The notes: generated from the letters alone by a model not told the origin. Numbered from the stretch's first letter, positions 1 through 7,464 are shown. The stretch: DNA of 11,884 nucleotides from VBAS01 sp965652775 (GCA_965652775.1 CBFGXP010000120.1:1-11884), one strand, 5' to 3'. Made by a program: numbers and translations.

Positions 1-14
1 AAACATACACTCCC

Positions 15-443
15 TTGACGCATAACGAATTCCAGGCTTTCCTGGCCAAACTTGAAGCGGACGTTTCAAAAGACAATGCATCATTTGGAATCTACCAGTA
101 TGGTGGAGGTGCTGATGAAAGCTATATCCGAGCAAACAAGGACGGGTTAAAACTTTTTGCTTTAGAGCTCCTGAAAGGGGCAGCTCAGGCAGACGATACT
201 ATCCCTACTGAAGAAAAAAATATAATCCCTCTCCCCTATGATGACAAGTGGGTTGACGAACAAAGTGACATCTTTATTCAATACGTTAAACCTATCAACG
301 AAGGACTTGAAGAAATTAACAAAACAAATTACAAAGAGGGCTTCGTGGAAAAACTTGTTCCCGTTGGCTGCTTTATTGCATTGGCAATAATTCTACTTGC
401 CATTATTGTGGGTTTATGGACATTATTAAAATGGGTGTTTTAA
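15..443 (+). CDS. Small protein with one C-terminal membrane segment, unknown function
   Basis: I do not recognise this 142-residue protein. Residues 1-112 are hydrophilic and acidic, with a segment around residues 35-55 (SYIRANKDGLKLFALELL) that looks like a conserved helical motif. Residues 115-138 form one strongly hydrophobic membrane segment followed by a short KWVF tail, so it is probably a tail-anchored inner-membrane protein with its soluble part in the cytoplasm. The start used is a TTG. The frame stays open to the left edge of the window, so the true start could lie upstream and the gene may be 5'-partial. It ends 29 bases before the ATG of the SUKH gene and is probably cotranscribed with it. 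An immunity role is possible from that neighbour only. Confidence 0.7.
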   Translation: MTHNEFQAFLAKLEADVSKDNASFGIYQYGGGADESYIRANKDGLKLFALELLKGAAQADDTIPTEEKNIIPLPYDDKWVDEQSDIFIQYVKPINEGLEEINKTNYKEGFVEKLVPVGCFIALAIILLAIIVGLWTLLKWVF

Positions 444-472
444 TACATTTACCAAACATCAAACGAGAAACA

Positions 473-1201
473 ATGTCAGCACTCGAACAATTAAAATCGT
501 TTCATAAAGATCAATTTGTCACAGGAGAAGGTTACCAAATAGCATTAAAACCCGGCCTAACAAGTGAACAAATTAGCCAACTGGCTCATCAGTTGCCAGG
601 TAAATACCTGCCAGTCGACATTCGAGAACTTTTGAGCTTTGCAAGCGGTTTTGAGCTTCCTGCACTCGACGAAGTCACTTTTGATGCCGTTGGACAATTT
701 GGTTTTGAAAATATTTTTCCTTTTTCCGTGCAACTTGCGGGTGATGGATTTGGCAATTTCTGGATACTGGATATTGACAGTAAAGGAAATTGGGGAACGG
801 TATTCTACGTATGCCATGATCCTGCTGTTGTTGTCAAACACTCGAAAGATCTGGCTGAATTTATAAAACACGTTCAGGAATTTTATAATGATGGCCCAGA
901 ATCAGGACTTGACATTATTCACGAAAAAATAGTAATGGACATCTGGCAAAAAGATAACGGTTTCATTGATATTGAACAAGCCAGGAATTCTGGCGACGCA
1001 GCGCTAAACAATTTTGCAGTGACTTTGCCCGACAACTTTGTTATCGCTGATTTGCGATCCAAACCAAATATGAGCGGTTTTGCATGGGGCAAGTTTGGCC
1101 CTGACATTGATAATGCTGTTCGCTATAACGATGAAGTGCTTTGGGCTTTTGAAAAAAAAACCAGGAAGGGACTGCTATCAAAGTTGTTCGGACGTCGTTA
1201 A
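473..1201 (+). CDS. SMI1/KNR4 (SUKH) family protein
   Basis: The 242-residue protein has the SUKH pattern between about residues 40 and 138: an LPxxxxELLxFxSGFEL-like start (41-62), the typical DGFGNFWILDID block (91-102), then a Gly-containing turn, VFYVCHDP (110-117) and a closing helix DLAEFIKHVQEFY (126-138). Residues 139-242 form an extra C-terminal part with a basic tail that I cannot assign. SUKH proteins are soluble cytoplasmic proteins, and many bacterial members are immunity proteins against contact-dependent or polymorphic toxins. That role here is inference, since no toxin gene is in view. The frame extends back to ATGs at 416 and 431, but those starts would overlap the preceding gene; ATG 473 with the A/G-rich leader AAACGAGAAACA is the natural start. 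Confidence 0.82.
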   Translation: MSALEQLKSFHKDQFVTGEGYQIALKPGLTSEQISQLAHQLPGKYLPVDIRELLSFASGFELPALDEVTFDAVGQFGFENIFPFSVQLAGDGFGNFWILDIDSKGNWGTVFYVCHDPAVVVKHSKDLAEFIKHVQEFYNDGPESGLDIIHEKIVMDIWQKDNGFIDIEQARNSGDAALNNFAVTLPDNFVIADLRSKPNMSGFAWGKFGPDIDNAVRYNDEVLWAFEKKTRKGLLSKLFGRR

Positions 1202-1360
1202 GATTGAGTTATGGGTCACGGCCTGCCTTTGTGAATCAAATTCATATTTCTATATTTAGCTGGGCAACTTTTCAAACACAATATCACACAAAAACTCAAC
1301 ACATTAAGGAGTTCCGGGCAATGTAAAAAACTGACTTATTATTAATACCTACATAAACAT

Positions 1361-1903
1361 ATGAGAACCCTTCTCGGAGTTATTTTACTTATTGTGGGTG
1401 CGCTGGGCACAATATTTTTCAGGCGCTACCATGGAAATGTAATTCCTTATCCGACCGTATGGTATATCGCTTTTTTCATTTTAGGTATGCTGGGCATCTG
1501 GCTAGTGTATAAAGCGGCCACTAGGTTAACAAACATGGTAGATCGACATGTAAGTTCGGAGACTGAAAAACTGAAATCAAACGCTATAAGGATCATAGTA
1601 GATATTGATAAATGCGAATTCAAAAGCGGGTCTTTTTCCCACGAGGTGGAAGATCAGAATATGAGCGCTGTAAAATTATTTGCACCCGGCACACTTGCTT
1701 CCATTGAGACAACTACCACGGAAAACGTAATTCAATCATACCTGGTTTACACAGATGTTATTAATGGAGAACATTGCAGATTTGTAAGCCAATCCTTTCC
1801 ATTTGATCCAACCACTCTTAAGTTTTATATTCTAAACCAGGATATGACTTTATATATTGACAGGATTGATAGCAGGAAATATCTATTTGAATTGAAAAAA
1901 TAG
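1361..1903 (+). CDS. Two-TM membrane protein, unknown function
   Basis: This 180-residue protein has two membrane segments at about residues 3-20 and 33-51, then a soluble domain of about 125 residues. The soluble part opens with a polar helix (54-75) and continues with β-rich sequence ending LYIDRIDSRKYLFELKK. Such an ending resembles the small β-domain that follows membrane helices in DUF3592-like proteins, but the match is weak. Because the helices form an N-terminal hairpin, the soluble domain most likely faces the cytoplasm. The ATG sits after an AT-rich leader; the 159-base gap before it is large enough for its own promoter. The next gene starts 41 bases downstream on the same strand. 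Similar small membrane proteins occur among toxin-immunity genes, which is all that supports a function. Confidence 0.72.
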   Translation: MRTLLGVILLIVGALGTIFFRRYHGNVIPYPTVWYIAFFILGMLGIWLVYKAATRLTNMVDRHVSSETEKLKSNAIRIIVDIDKCEFKSGSFSHEVEDQNMSAVKLFAPGTLASIETTTTENVIQSYLVYTDVINGEHCRFVSQSFPFDPTTLKFYILNQDMTLYIDRIDSRKYLFELKK

Positions 1904-1944
1904 CGCATGATGAAGTACAATATTATTAAACGGGCAAACGCTTT

Positions 1945-2673
1945 ATGCAAAGGCTAATAGAACTTTCATTCATTTTGTTGCTCTCGTTTCGCTATGGGTC
2001 AAATTCTGCGATTCCTGTGCGTAGTACAGTTGATATTTTACAAAATGTAAAACCAACCCCTACCATAGAAAAGGACACCGTATCACTCGAAGAATTTTTT
2101 GTTGATAGCGTAAACATTGGGAAAAGGAAATTTAACAAGATTGAACTTTCAAAATATAGAAAGGCTGATAGTTTTTACGTGGTGGTTAAATTTTACTCAA
2201 AGCAAAATGGGAAATGGACCCTTAAAAACAGATACGGCTATGAAAAAGATGGCATCTTGGGGCTTGACCCTAAATTGTCTGACTTCAACAATGACGGGCT
2301 AAACGACTTGACTTATATTTCGGCGACTGCAGCAAGGGGCGCTAATGAAATAAGGCGACTTTTTATTTATAACCGGGCTAAGGACCAACTCATAAGCTTG
2401 AAGAACTCCCAGGAATACCCCAACATGCTTTATAATAAAGAACTTAACTGTATTGACGCATTCCTGGTTTCTGGTGACTGTACAACTGTCTTCTTAAAAA
2501 TTACCGGCGACAGCCTAAAAGAGTTCGCAAGCGTAAGCTTATCCGATGGATTAACAGTTAGGACTTATAACACGAAAGGGGATGAAAAAATAATATTCCA
2601 GGACCCAACAAATAAAGCCAGGTTTGCCAGATATATGAACTTTAATCCGTTAAAAGAATACGACAAATATTAA
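1945..2673 (+). CDS. Exported XAC2610-like protein (putative lysozyme-inhibitor/immunity type)
   Basis: The 242-residue product starts with a hydrophobic stretch (residues 4-16) followed by YGSNSA, which looks like a signal peptide cleaved near residue 22, although the n-region has only one basic residue. The middle contains DFNNDGLNDLTYIS (113-126), an FG-GAP/EF-like acidic loop seen in XAC2610-related proteins. It is followed by a β-rich part with two Cys (169 and 179) that could form a disulfide in the periplasm. The Xanthomonas protein XAC2610 blocks a lysozyme-like type IV secretion effector, so an inhibitor or immunity role is plausible but inferred. A stop codon lies in frame at 1927, so ATG 1945 is the first usable start. 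It lies 41 bases after the preceding gene, consistent with cotranscription. Confidence 0.68.
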   Translation: MQRLIELSFILLLSFRYGSNSAIPVRSTVDILQNVKPTPTIEKDTVSLEEFFVDSVNIGKRKFNKIELSKYRKADSFYVVVKFYSKQNGKWTLKNRYGYEKDGILGLDPKLSDFNNDGLNDLTYISATAARGANEIRRLFIYNRAKDQLISLKNSQEYPNMLYNKELNCIDAFLVSGDCTTVFLKITGDSLKEFASVSLSDGLTVRTYNTKGDEKIIFQDPTNKARFARYMNFNPLKEYDKY

Positions 2674-2751
2674 CTGTACTTTATCCCTATAAGCTAATTA
2701 AAACTCTATTCCAACTATATTTTAGCTATTAAAAGTAAAACTTAATCCCTG

Positions 2752-3363
2752 TTGAACGACTTTAATAAAAGCAAGAGAAACTTAATGTGGTGGGCATTTG
2801 TAATTTTCCTTGTTACAATTCCACTATTTTACTTTTTTGACTGGAAACATTTGAATGAAAGTGATTTGACAACAATTGACAATCTTGTTCTTTCGGAAGA
2901 CGCGCATTACGATCCAGGCGGAGGAAAATCAAGCCCGCCATCCATAAGCTTCAGGTTTGAAAGCACTGAACGGGTGTTTCAACTGACGTATGAAGAATAT
3001 CAGTGTATAACCAATGACTCCATCCTGTCAAATTTCAAAAAGGGAGATACTGTTGCGATAAAAATAAAAAAAGCGGATGAAAGTAAGTTTTTCAGGCGCA
3101 ACTGGTTTGCCAACTATTCAAAAATTTACGGTTTGTCAAAGCAAGGAAAAAGCTATTTCTCCCTTGCCTGCAGGAATAAGGTGGATTTCAAAAGATCAAA
3201 CGCTGCAATAATTGCAAGTATTTCTTCAGCAGTACTATCTCTGTTTTTTGCTCTGGTTATATTAAAACCCAAAACAAAGTACCAGGCCTTGGGTCAGTTG
3301 CCGGTTGACCCGGTGTTCATTGTCCTTTTAGTTTGGTTAATACTTTGCCTGGCTTTGAGGTGA
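2752..3363 (+). CDS. Three-TM membrane protein, unknown function
   Basis: The 203-residue protein has a membrane segment at about residues 10-29, a β-rich extracytoplasmic or cytoplasmic domain (about 40-145), and two closing membrane segments at about 150-171 and 186-202. The soluble domain contains FKKGDTVAIKIKKADE (95-110), which resembles the 'G-D-x-V' strand of DUF3592-like domains, and a Cys pair (85 and 140). I do not recognise the family firmly. The start is TTG after an A/T-rich leader; no ATG start close by gives the first membrane segment a basic n-region. The TGA stop is followed two bases later by a long palindromic repeat, which probably ends its transcript. It is the last gene of the left-hand + strand series. 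Confidence 0.68.
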   Translation: MNDFNKSKRNLMWWAFVIFLVTIPLFYFFDWKHLNESDLTTIDNLVLSEDAHYDPGGGKSSPPSISFRFESTERVFQLTYEEYQCITNDSILSNFKKGDTVAIKIKKADESKFFRRNWFANYSKIYGLSKQGKSYFSLACRNKVDFKRSNAAIIASISSAVLSLFFALVILKPKTKYQALGQLPVDPVFIVLLVWLILCLALR

Positions 3364-3365
3364 TG

Positions 3366-3462
3366 TTTCACGCAAAGGCGCAGAGAGGCAAAGCTGCAAA
3401 GGTGCTTAATAAGGATATAAACCCTTCTTTCCGACTTTGCCTCTTTGCACCTTTGCTTGAAA
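3366..3462. repeat. Long imperfect palindrome, 'TTTCACGCAAAGG' intergenic repeat (copy 1)
   Basis: Arms of 28 bases at 3366-3393 and 3435-3462 pair with 25 of 28 matches across a 41-base loop. The left arm begins TTTCACGCAAAGGCGC and the right arm ends GCACCTTTGCTTGAAA. A second copy with the same outer sequence lies at 7727-7822. Elements with this sequence recur between genes in Bacteroidota, a recognition from memory. Sitting between convergent genes, it can fold into a strong hairpin on either strand and may act as a two-way terminator. It supplies the last 30 codons of the - strand gene. Confidence 0.85.
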
Positions 3463-3910
3463 GAGCAGATCTCCGTATTTCTTTTTTAATGCGTTTTTGC
3501 AACTTCCAATTCTTTTCACCACGGGCATTCATAAATGGCATGCTCGGATTACATGCAGCAATAAAATAAGATTCGGTGACGGTATGGCGTTGCGCAAACA
3601 AAATCCACTCCTCTCCTTCTTTAAGACCGATCTCGCAGGAAGAGCTTACATCATACTCTACTAATGTCTTAATAGAATCTCCTTTGAAAAGCTCGAGGAT
3701 TTTAATTTCGTGATTTACCCTTTTAAAAAACACCTTGATATTGCCATCGAAGCCGGAATCCTCCGTCAGGAATGTTTTCTGGACTTGAATACGCGCGATA
3801 AAAGTGTATGACAACACGTCCTCTTTTAGTGTCCTGATTTCCGCACAAATGCATGCATGCATAGCAGAAGGTAGAATTAAAATAAGTAGTAATAAAAGTG
3901 TTCGGTGCAT
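3368..3910 (-). CDS. Secreted small NTR/TIMP-like protein with repeat-encoded C-terminus
   Basis: The 180-residue product has a clear signal peptide (MHRTLLLLLILILPSAMHA) ending directly before CICAEIR, so the mature protein would begin with Cys-x-Cys, as in TIMP/netrin-like (NTR) domains. The order of the rest also fits that fold: a β-strand FIARIQVQKTF (37-47), HEIKILELFKGD (67-78), a second Cys pair region SSSCEIGLKEGEEWILFA (89-106) and a Cys in AACNPS (118-123). The N-terminal Cys could instead be lipidated, though the MHAC context is a poor lipobox. Native sequence seems to end near residue 149; residues 151-180 are translated from the palindromic repeat. Relatives I recall often continue beyond the NTR part, so this gene may be truncated. 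It probably acts in the periplasm or on the cell surface; its target is unknown. Confidence 0.62.
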   Translation of the reverse strand: MHRTLLLLLILILPSAMHACICAEIRTLKEDVLSYTFIARIQVQKTFLTEDSGFDGNIKVFFKRVNHEIKILELFKGDSIKTLVEYDVSSSCEIGLKEGEEWILFAQRHTVTESYFIAACNPSMPFMNARGEKNWKLQKRIKKEIRRSALSSKGAKRQSRKEGFISLLSTFAALPLCAFA

Positions 3911-3990
3911 AAGTATTTGATGATATTTTTTATTTGCCTAATCGGTCTAACGATTCCCAGGTGGTCAAATTTTCGAGGTCCATGTCGCTC

Positions 3991-4082
3991 AGATCTCGCG
4001 AATGGAGCAGATAGCGCTGATTTTTGGAACTATTTGCGTGTTCTGCTAAATCCGCGCAATCTGCGCGAAATGAATCACGCAT
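3991..4082. repeat. Second type of dispersed intergenic repeat ('…AATCnGCGCAATCTGCG…')
   Basis: The 220-base spacer between two - strand genes holds a GC-richer block rich in short GCG words: AGATCTCGCGAATGGAGCAG at the left, then ATAGCGCTGATTTTTGG, and AAATCCGCGCAATCTGCGCG at the right. It includes tandem-like units (ATCCGCGCA, ATCTGCGCG). I recognise this wording as a common dispersed intergenic repeat of Bacteroidota. No long open frame crosses it. The rest of the spacer (3911-3990) is AT-rich and must hold any promoter of the NTR-like gene; I see no convincing TTTG/TAnnTTTG pair there. Confidence 0.55.
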
Positions 4083-4130
4083 AAAAAAATACGCAAATGA
4101 TGTGACAATAATAAATATTTCAAACAGATA

Positions 4131-5036
4131 TTAATTTGGCGTCTTTTGCGTTAGACACTCAACCGAGATGGATACGCTCGTTTTGTTATTCGAATTAAAC
4201 ATCGGCCTCCAGTTACCTTTATAGTCAAGCATCCATGCTTCCATTTTGGCACCTTGATTGTCGGTCCAACCGATACTCGGCCTATAAGTAATCGTTTCAA
4301 TAACGCGGCCGTCCGCCATTTTGGTCTTTCGCCTATTTTCATTGAATGGAATCTTTAGCCACTCTATTGCCACAAAAAAGTCCCTACCTGGAATTCTGAG
4401 CTTATACTTCTCCATGTCAATCGAAATGTTCTTCTCGCCCGACTTCACCTCAATCACCTGGTTGCATAGGTCCTTACCCGGGCCTAAAGTGATACTATCC
4501 ATATCATAAATCCTTATGCGGAACCTCGCTTTTTCCGGTGATAAAAAGGGAATATGCATCCTGCATATTTTCACATTACCCAAAAGACTATTTCTCATCG
4601 GTGCCTGGAAGTGCTGGGCTAATTGTGTCTGGTAACCGCTTGAACCGACATAACTATTACCACAGTTCGAAAATTCATTTAATATTGTCGACGTGACGTA
4701 TTTTCCGCTTGTAATAATAACTTCTCCTAATTCACTATTCTTTTCGTCCAATGCTATCAATAAATTTTCATTAACCTGTTTGTTTAAAGGAAGTTTGAAA
4801 GTCTTAAAGCCAACACAGGACACGATTAACGTATCTGCCGCAATATTTTTGTTTGATATGAGCAAAAAATATCCGTATTCATCAGCATTGATCCCTGTAT
4901 TCTCTTTTATGAGACCCACGGATGCAAAAGGTATCTTCTCGCCGTTCCGTTTATTAACAACACTGCCCGTATAATTTATTTGACCGTATATGAAGGAGGG
5001 TAAGATAGTGGCGATAAATAATGAGCTCCTTTTCAT
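4131..5036 (-). CDS. Secreted protein with carboxypeptidase-D-like regulatory domain
   Basis: The chosen start gives 301 residues with a standard signal peptide, MKRSSLFIATILPSFIYGQ. Residues about 20-108 match the CarboxypepD_reg-like β-sandwich common in Bacteroidota: GSVVNKRNGEKIPFASVGL, then NADEYGYFLL, DTLIVSCVGFKTFKLPL and a closing LDEKNSELGEVIITS. In SusC-type receptors this domain precedes a plug and barrel, but here the following 190 residues are too short for a barrel and instead look like a second β-rich domain (about 150-295: RFRIRIYDMD, RDFFVAIEWL, KTSVSISVECL). It is therefore likely a free periplasmic or surface protein of unknown role. The frame extends to an ATG at 5066, but that would put ten extra residues before the signal peptide, so ATG 5036 is preferred. 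It is divergent from the transglutaminase-like gene. Confidence 0.82.
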   Translation of the reverse strand: MKRSSLFIATILPSFIYGQINYTGSVVNKRNGEKIPFASVGLIKENTGINADEYGYFLLISNKNIAADTLIVSCVGFKTFKLPLNKQVNENLLIALDEKNSELGEVIITSGKYVTSTILNEFSNCGNSYVGSSGYQTQLAQHFQAPMRNSLLGNVKICRMHIPFLSPEKARFRIRIYDMDSITLGPGKDLCNQVIEVKSGEKNISIDMEKYKLRIPGRDFFVAIEWLKIPFNENRRKTKMADGRVIETITYRPSIGWTDNQGAKMEAWMLDYKGNWRPMFNSNNKTSVSISVECLTQKTPN

Positions 5037-5260
5037 AATTGAAAATACCATTACTGAAATTATCATTTTCTATAAAACACTTTTGATTTATTTTCAAATA
5101 GATAGAAGTAATTATATGACACACTAAACTTTGCAGGGGGTGGTTACTGAATTCTACTGCTTATTGTAAAAATGCAATAATTTTATTCCAACTGATCCAA
5201 CATGGATCTGCTTAATAACTTCTGTTTAGCCACATCACCGACACACATAACCTTTACTCT

Positions 5261-6169
5261 ATGATAAAGAAATTATTATTTTTCCACTGTTTCTTATTTG
5301 TTGTACTAAGTGTGTGGGCACAGCCCAAAGAAGGCATAGACTATATTGGAATTTTAAAAAAATGGGATGCTTATAACCCGGAGGAAAGGGTATCGCTCCA
5401 AAACTTTCAATACCAATCTTCCAATCATCCTGAGCTGGCAGCACTTCGCAAAGACTTCAAACTTGATTCAATTGCGGGCTTTGGCACTGAAGTCTCCCGC
5501 CTGTTAAATATTTTACATTGGGTACACAACACCGTAAAGCACGACGGCAGCATTGAGAGTGGTATCGAAGAAGTGAATGCAAGAACGATTATCACCACCG
5601 CCATGCAAAAAGGAATCGGTGTATCCTGCGGAGAGCTTTCCACCACGCTAAATGAATGTTACCTGGCTATGGGCTGGGCGTCCCGAAAAGTATACTGCCT
5701 GCCATTGGATAGCGCGGGAAATGATCACGATTCACATGTTATCAATGCCGTATACCTGTCTTCCCAAAAGAAATGGATATGGGTGGATCCCACGCACGAT
5801 GCTTATGTTATGGATGAAAATGGTGAACTATTGAGCATTGCAGAAGTGCGCGATCGCCTCATTACCGGCAAACCCATGATTGTAAACCCGGATGCAAATT
5901 GGAATCACCGGAGTTCTACCGTCAAGTCCTACTACCTGATGAAGTATATGGCCAAAAATCTTTACATGCTTTATAGCCCCTTAAGTAATGAGTTTGGGTA
6001 CGAATCAAAGAACAAACAGCATACGGTAGAGTATGTGTACCTCGTACCTTTAAATCATCCAAAAAAACGGGAAAGCAGGAAGGAAATTTACGGGGCGTAT
6101 ATTGGAAGAAACGTCGTGATTAATAATATTTCTAATGCAGAGTGGTTTTGGAAACCGCCAGTGCGTTAG
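5261..6169 (+). CDS. Secreted transglutaminase-like superfamily protein
   Basis: The 302-residue protein begins with a signal peptide (MIKKLLFFHCFLFVVLSVWAQ). The core contains the transglutaminase-like (papain-fold) triad in order: Cys123 in GVSCGELSTTL, His159 in DSHVINAVY, and Asp176 in WIWVDPTHDAYV. The segment LLNILHWVHNTVKHDG (81-96) is the usual helix before the catalytic Cys. All three residues are present, so it may be an active thiol peptidase or amide-processing enzyme acting in the periplasm or outside the cell; the substrate cannot be told. The region after residue 200 (to about 300) is a family-unassigned extension. ATG 5261 follows an AT-rich leader, and the 224-base divergent spacer (5037-5260) must hold promoters for both directions, but I found no clear consensus there. 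Confidence 0.87.
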   Translation: MIKKLLFFHCFLFVVLSVWAQPKEGIDYIGILKKWDAYNPEERVSLQNFQYQSSNHPELAALRKDFKLDSIAGFGTEVSRLLNILHWVHNTVKHDGSIESGIEEVNARTIITTAMQKGIGVSCGELSTTLNECYLAMGWASRKVYCLPLDSAGNDHDSHVINAVYLSSQKKWIWVDPTHDAYVMDENGELLSIAEVRDRLITGKPMIVNPDANWNHRSSTVKSYYLMKYMAKNLYMLYSPLSNEFGYESKNKQHTVEYVYLVPLNHPKKRESRKEIYGAYIGRNVVINNISNAEWFWKPPVR

Positions 6170-6280
6170 TGGGCTCTCCTTTCAATTAATAGAGAAAGAG
6201 CGGGAAACAGAGCGAGAGCGAGGTGGACGCATTTTTTAACTCACCAGGTTATTCAAGACGAACCAAACGTATATTGGCAA

Positions 6281-6862
6281 ATGGAAATCGGTAAAAAATT
6301 CAATAGGTTAACTCTAAAGGAATACTTTTTTTATATTGATAATTATAAAAAGTGTGAAGACTTTAATACACTGGGACTTTATCGTTCATTAATTGAAAAT
6401 GAGAATATAAGTCCTGAAGAAAAAATACAGGTCAGAGAATACGCCCATAAAATTTTTAAAAAGACATTTGACTTTTTACAACTTAAAGATCCTAAAACCT
6501 TTATTGAAGTGTCTACTTTAGGGTTAAAATTGACGCAAGGGGATGAACGACAACTTTGGGAAAACGTCCGAAAAAATCAACAGAAAATATTAGCCGACAA
6601 AAAAATTAAACATAGAAACTTTGGCGATTATTCAAAGCATAATTGCGGGGATGAAAATTGTGTTTGGAATGGAATAATGATCAGGCAGGGTTCATCACTT
6701 TCATATGGTCATATGCATTTTGAAAGCGATAAAAATCGGAACACAGCAAAAAATAAATCACACAAACGAAAATCTAATAGAAAAAAAGGGAATCAAATTA
6801 TTCAGAGAGAATTAGAACATCATCAATCAATTTCAGGGAGAACTAAACCAGTTGATAAATAA
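6281..6862 (+). CDS. Unknown protein with Cys/His cluster and Lys-rich tail
   Basis: The 193-residue product has no signal peptide or membrane segment and should be cytoplasmic. Residues 1-105 are charged and mostly helical. The segment IKHRNFGDYSKHNCGDENC (109-127) followed by WNGIMIRQGSSLSYGHMHF (129-147) looks conserved in wording. It gathers H111, H120, C122, C127, H144 and H146, which could bind a metal such as zinc. Residues 151-170 are very rich in Lys, Asn and Arg, suggesting a nucleic-acid contact. I recall similar Bacteroidota hypothetical proteins but no function. The gene is visibly more AT-rich than its neighbours, which may mark a transferred gene. It stands alone, 111 bases after the transglutaminase gene, and a possible hairpin follows its stop. 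Confidence 0.75.
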   Translation: MEIGKKFNRLTLKEYFFYIDNYKKCEDFNTLGLYRSLIENENISPEEKIQVREYAHKIFKKTFDFLQLKDPKTFIEVSTLGLKLTQGDERQLWENVRKNQQKILADKKIKHRNFGDYSKHNCGDENCVWNGIMIRQGSSLSYGHMHFESDKNRNTAKNKSHKRKSNRKKGNQIIQRELEHHQSISGRTKPVDK

Positions 6863-6863
6863 C

Positions 6864-6895
6864 ATCGGCAATTTCTATCATTTTTTATTACCGAT
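6864..6895 (+). terminator. Possible weak hairpin terminator
   Basis: ATCGGCAAT (6864-6872) pairs with ATTACCGAT (6887-6895) with one mismatch, across a 14-base loop ending in six T. It begins one base after the stop of the Cys/His gene. The run after it (TTAATTAATTTT) is T-rich but not a clean T-tract, so a terminator role is uncertain. Confidence 0.35.
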
Positions 6896-6973
6896 TTAAT
6901 TAATTTTGGTTACAAGTTTTAAGGGTGCGGATAAGAATCTATAAAGTAGGTCGCCTTTCAAAATACATGTAAC

Positions 6974-7429
6974 ATGAAAAAGGTCCTTTTTCTATTACCT
7001 ATAATATTCACTACTATTTTTACTGGCTGTGTACTGGGGAAAAAATCTACCGACAAATCAAAGATTTTTTATGCTTCGCAAAACACCGCACTCATAAAAG
7101 AAGCGGCTGGATTTGCAGTTTTAGTTACATACGGCGAAACTGAAGATAACTTTCTTGCCAAAGATGTGCAGAACAAAGAAATGAGAAATAAAATCACTTC
7201 CCTGGGTTCGTCAGTCGAAGTCACTTATAATAATAGCCGAACGGGGGAAATTCCCGATAGCAACGTTACATTTATAACAATTACATTGTTTGGCGTAACG
7301 GAAGTTATCTATGATTTTGCCTTGAGAGAAAGAGAATTTTCTGACGATACAAAAAACAAAAATGAATATTATTTCGTAAAACTTGCTGACAGAATCTATT
7401 ACAGGCGACGCCCGATACCGATGATGTAA
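6974..7429 (+). CDS. Small putative lipoprotein, unknown function
   Basis: The 151-residue protein starts with MKKVLFLLPIIFTTIFTGC, a lipoprotein-type signal with a FTGC box; Cys19 would be lipidated. The residues after it (VLGKKSTDKSK) do not settle inner versus outer membrane. The rest is a small α/β domain with AAGFAVLVTYGE (44-55) and a β-strand series VTFITITLFGVTEVIYDF (98-115) and KNEYYFVKLADRIYYRRR (129-146). I do not recognise the family. The ATG lies in an A-rich context (TAACATGAAAAAG) 111 bases after the preceding gene. It converges on the small two-TM gene, with 35 bases between the two stops. Confidence 0.72.
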   Translation: MKKVLFLLPIIFTTIFTGCVLGKKSTDKSKIFYASQNTALIKEAAGFAVLVTYGETEDNFLAKDVQNKEMRNKITSLGSSVEVTYNNSRTGEIPDSNVTFITITLFGVTEVIYDFALREREFSDDTKNKNEYYFVKLADRIYYRRRPIPMM

Positions 7430-7464
7430 AAAAAATTACTACAAATTTCAAGTCAGGCAGTTTA

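Noticed and set aside
416..472. Upstream ATG starts (416, 431) for the SUKH gene
   Set aside because: They would overlap the preceding gene and add 14-19 residues that fit no SUKH N-terminus; ATG 473 has a better leader.
1907..1957. Short frame starting ATGATGAAG upstream of the XAC2610-like gene, which could be a frameshifted signal-peptide n-region
   Set aside because: It ends after 16 codons in another frame, and the main frame already has a usable ATG and hydrophobic segment; there is no direct sign of a frameshift.
3366..3462. Insertion sequence or CRISPR interpretation of the palindrome
   Set aside because: There is no transposase frame, the arms are close together, and there are no regularly spaced direct repeats.
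4131..5036. TonB-dependent receptor (SusC-like)
   Set aside because: Only the carboxypeptidase-like regulatory domain is present; the protein is far too short for plug and barrel domains.
5037..5066. ATG 5066 as start of the regulatory-domain protein
   Set aside because: It puts ten hydrophobic residues before a textbook signal peptide beginning MKRSS, so 5036 is more likely.
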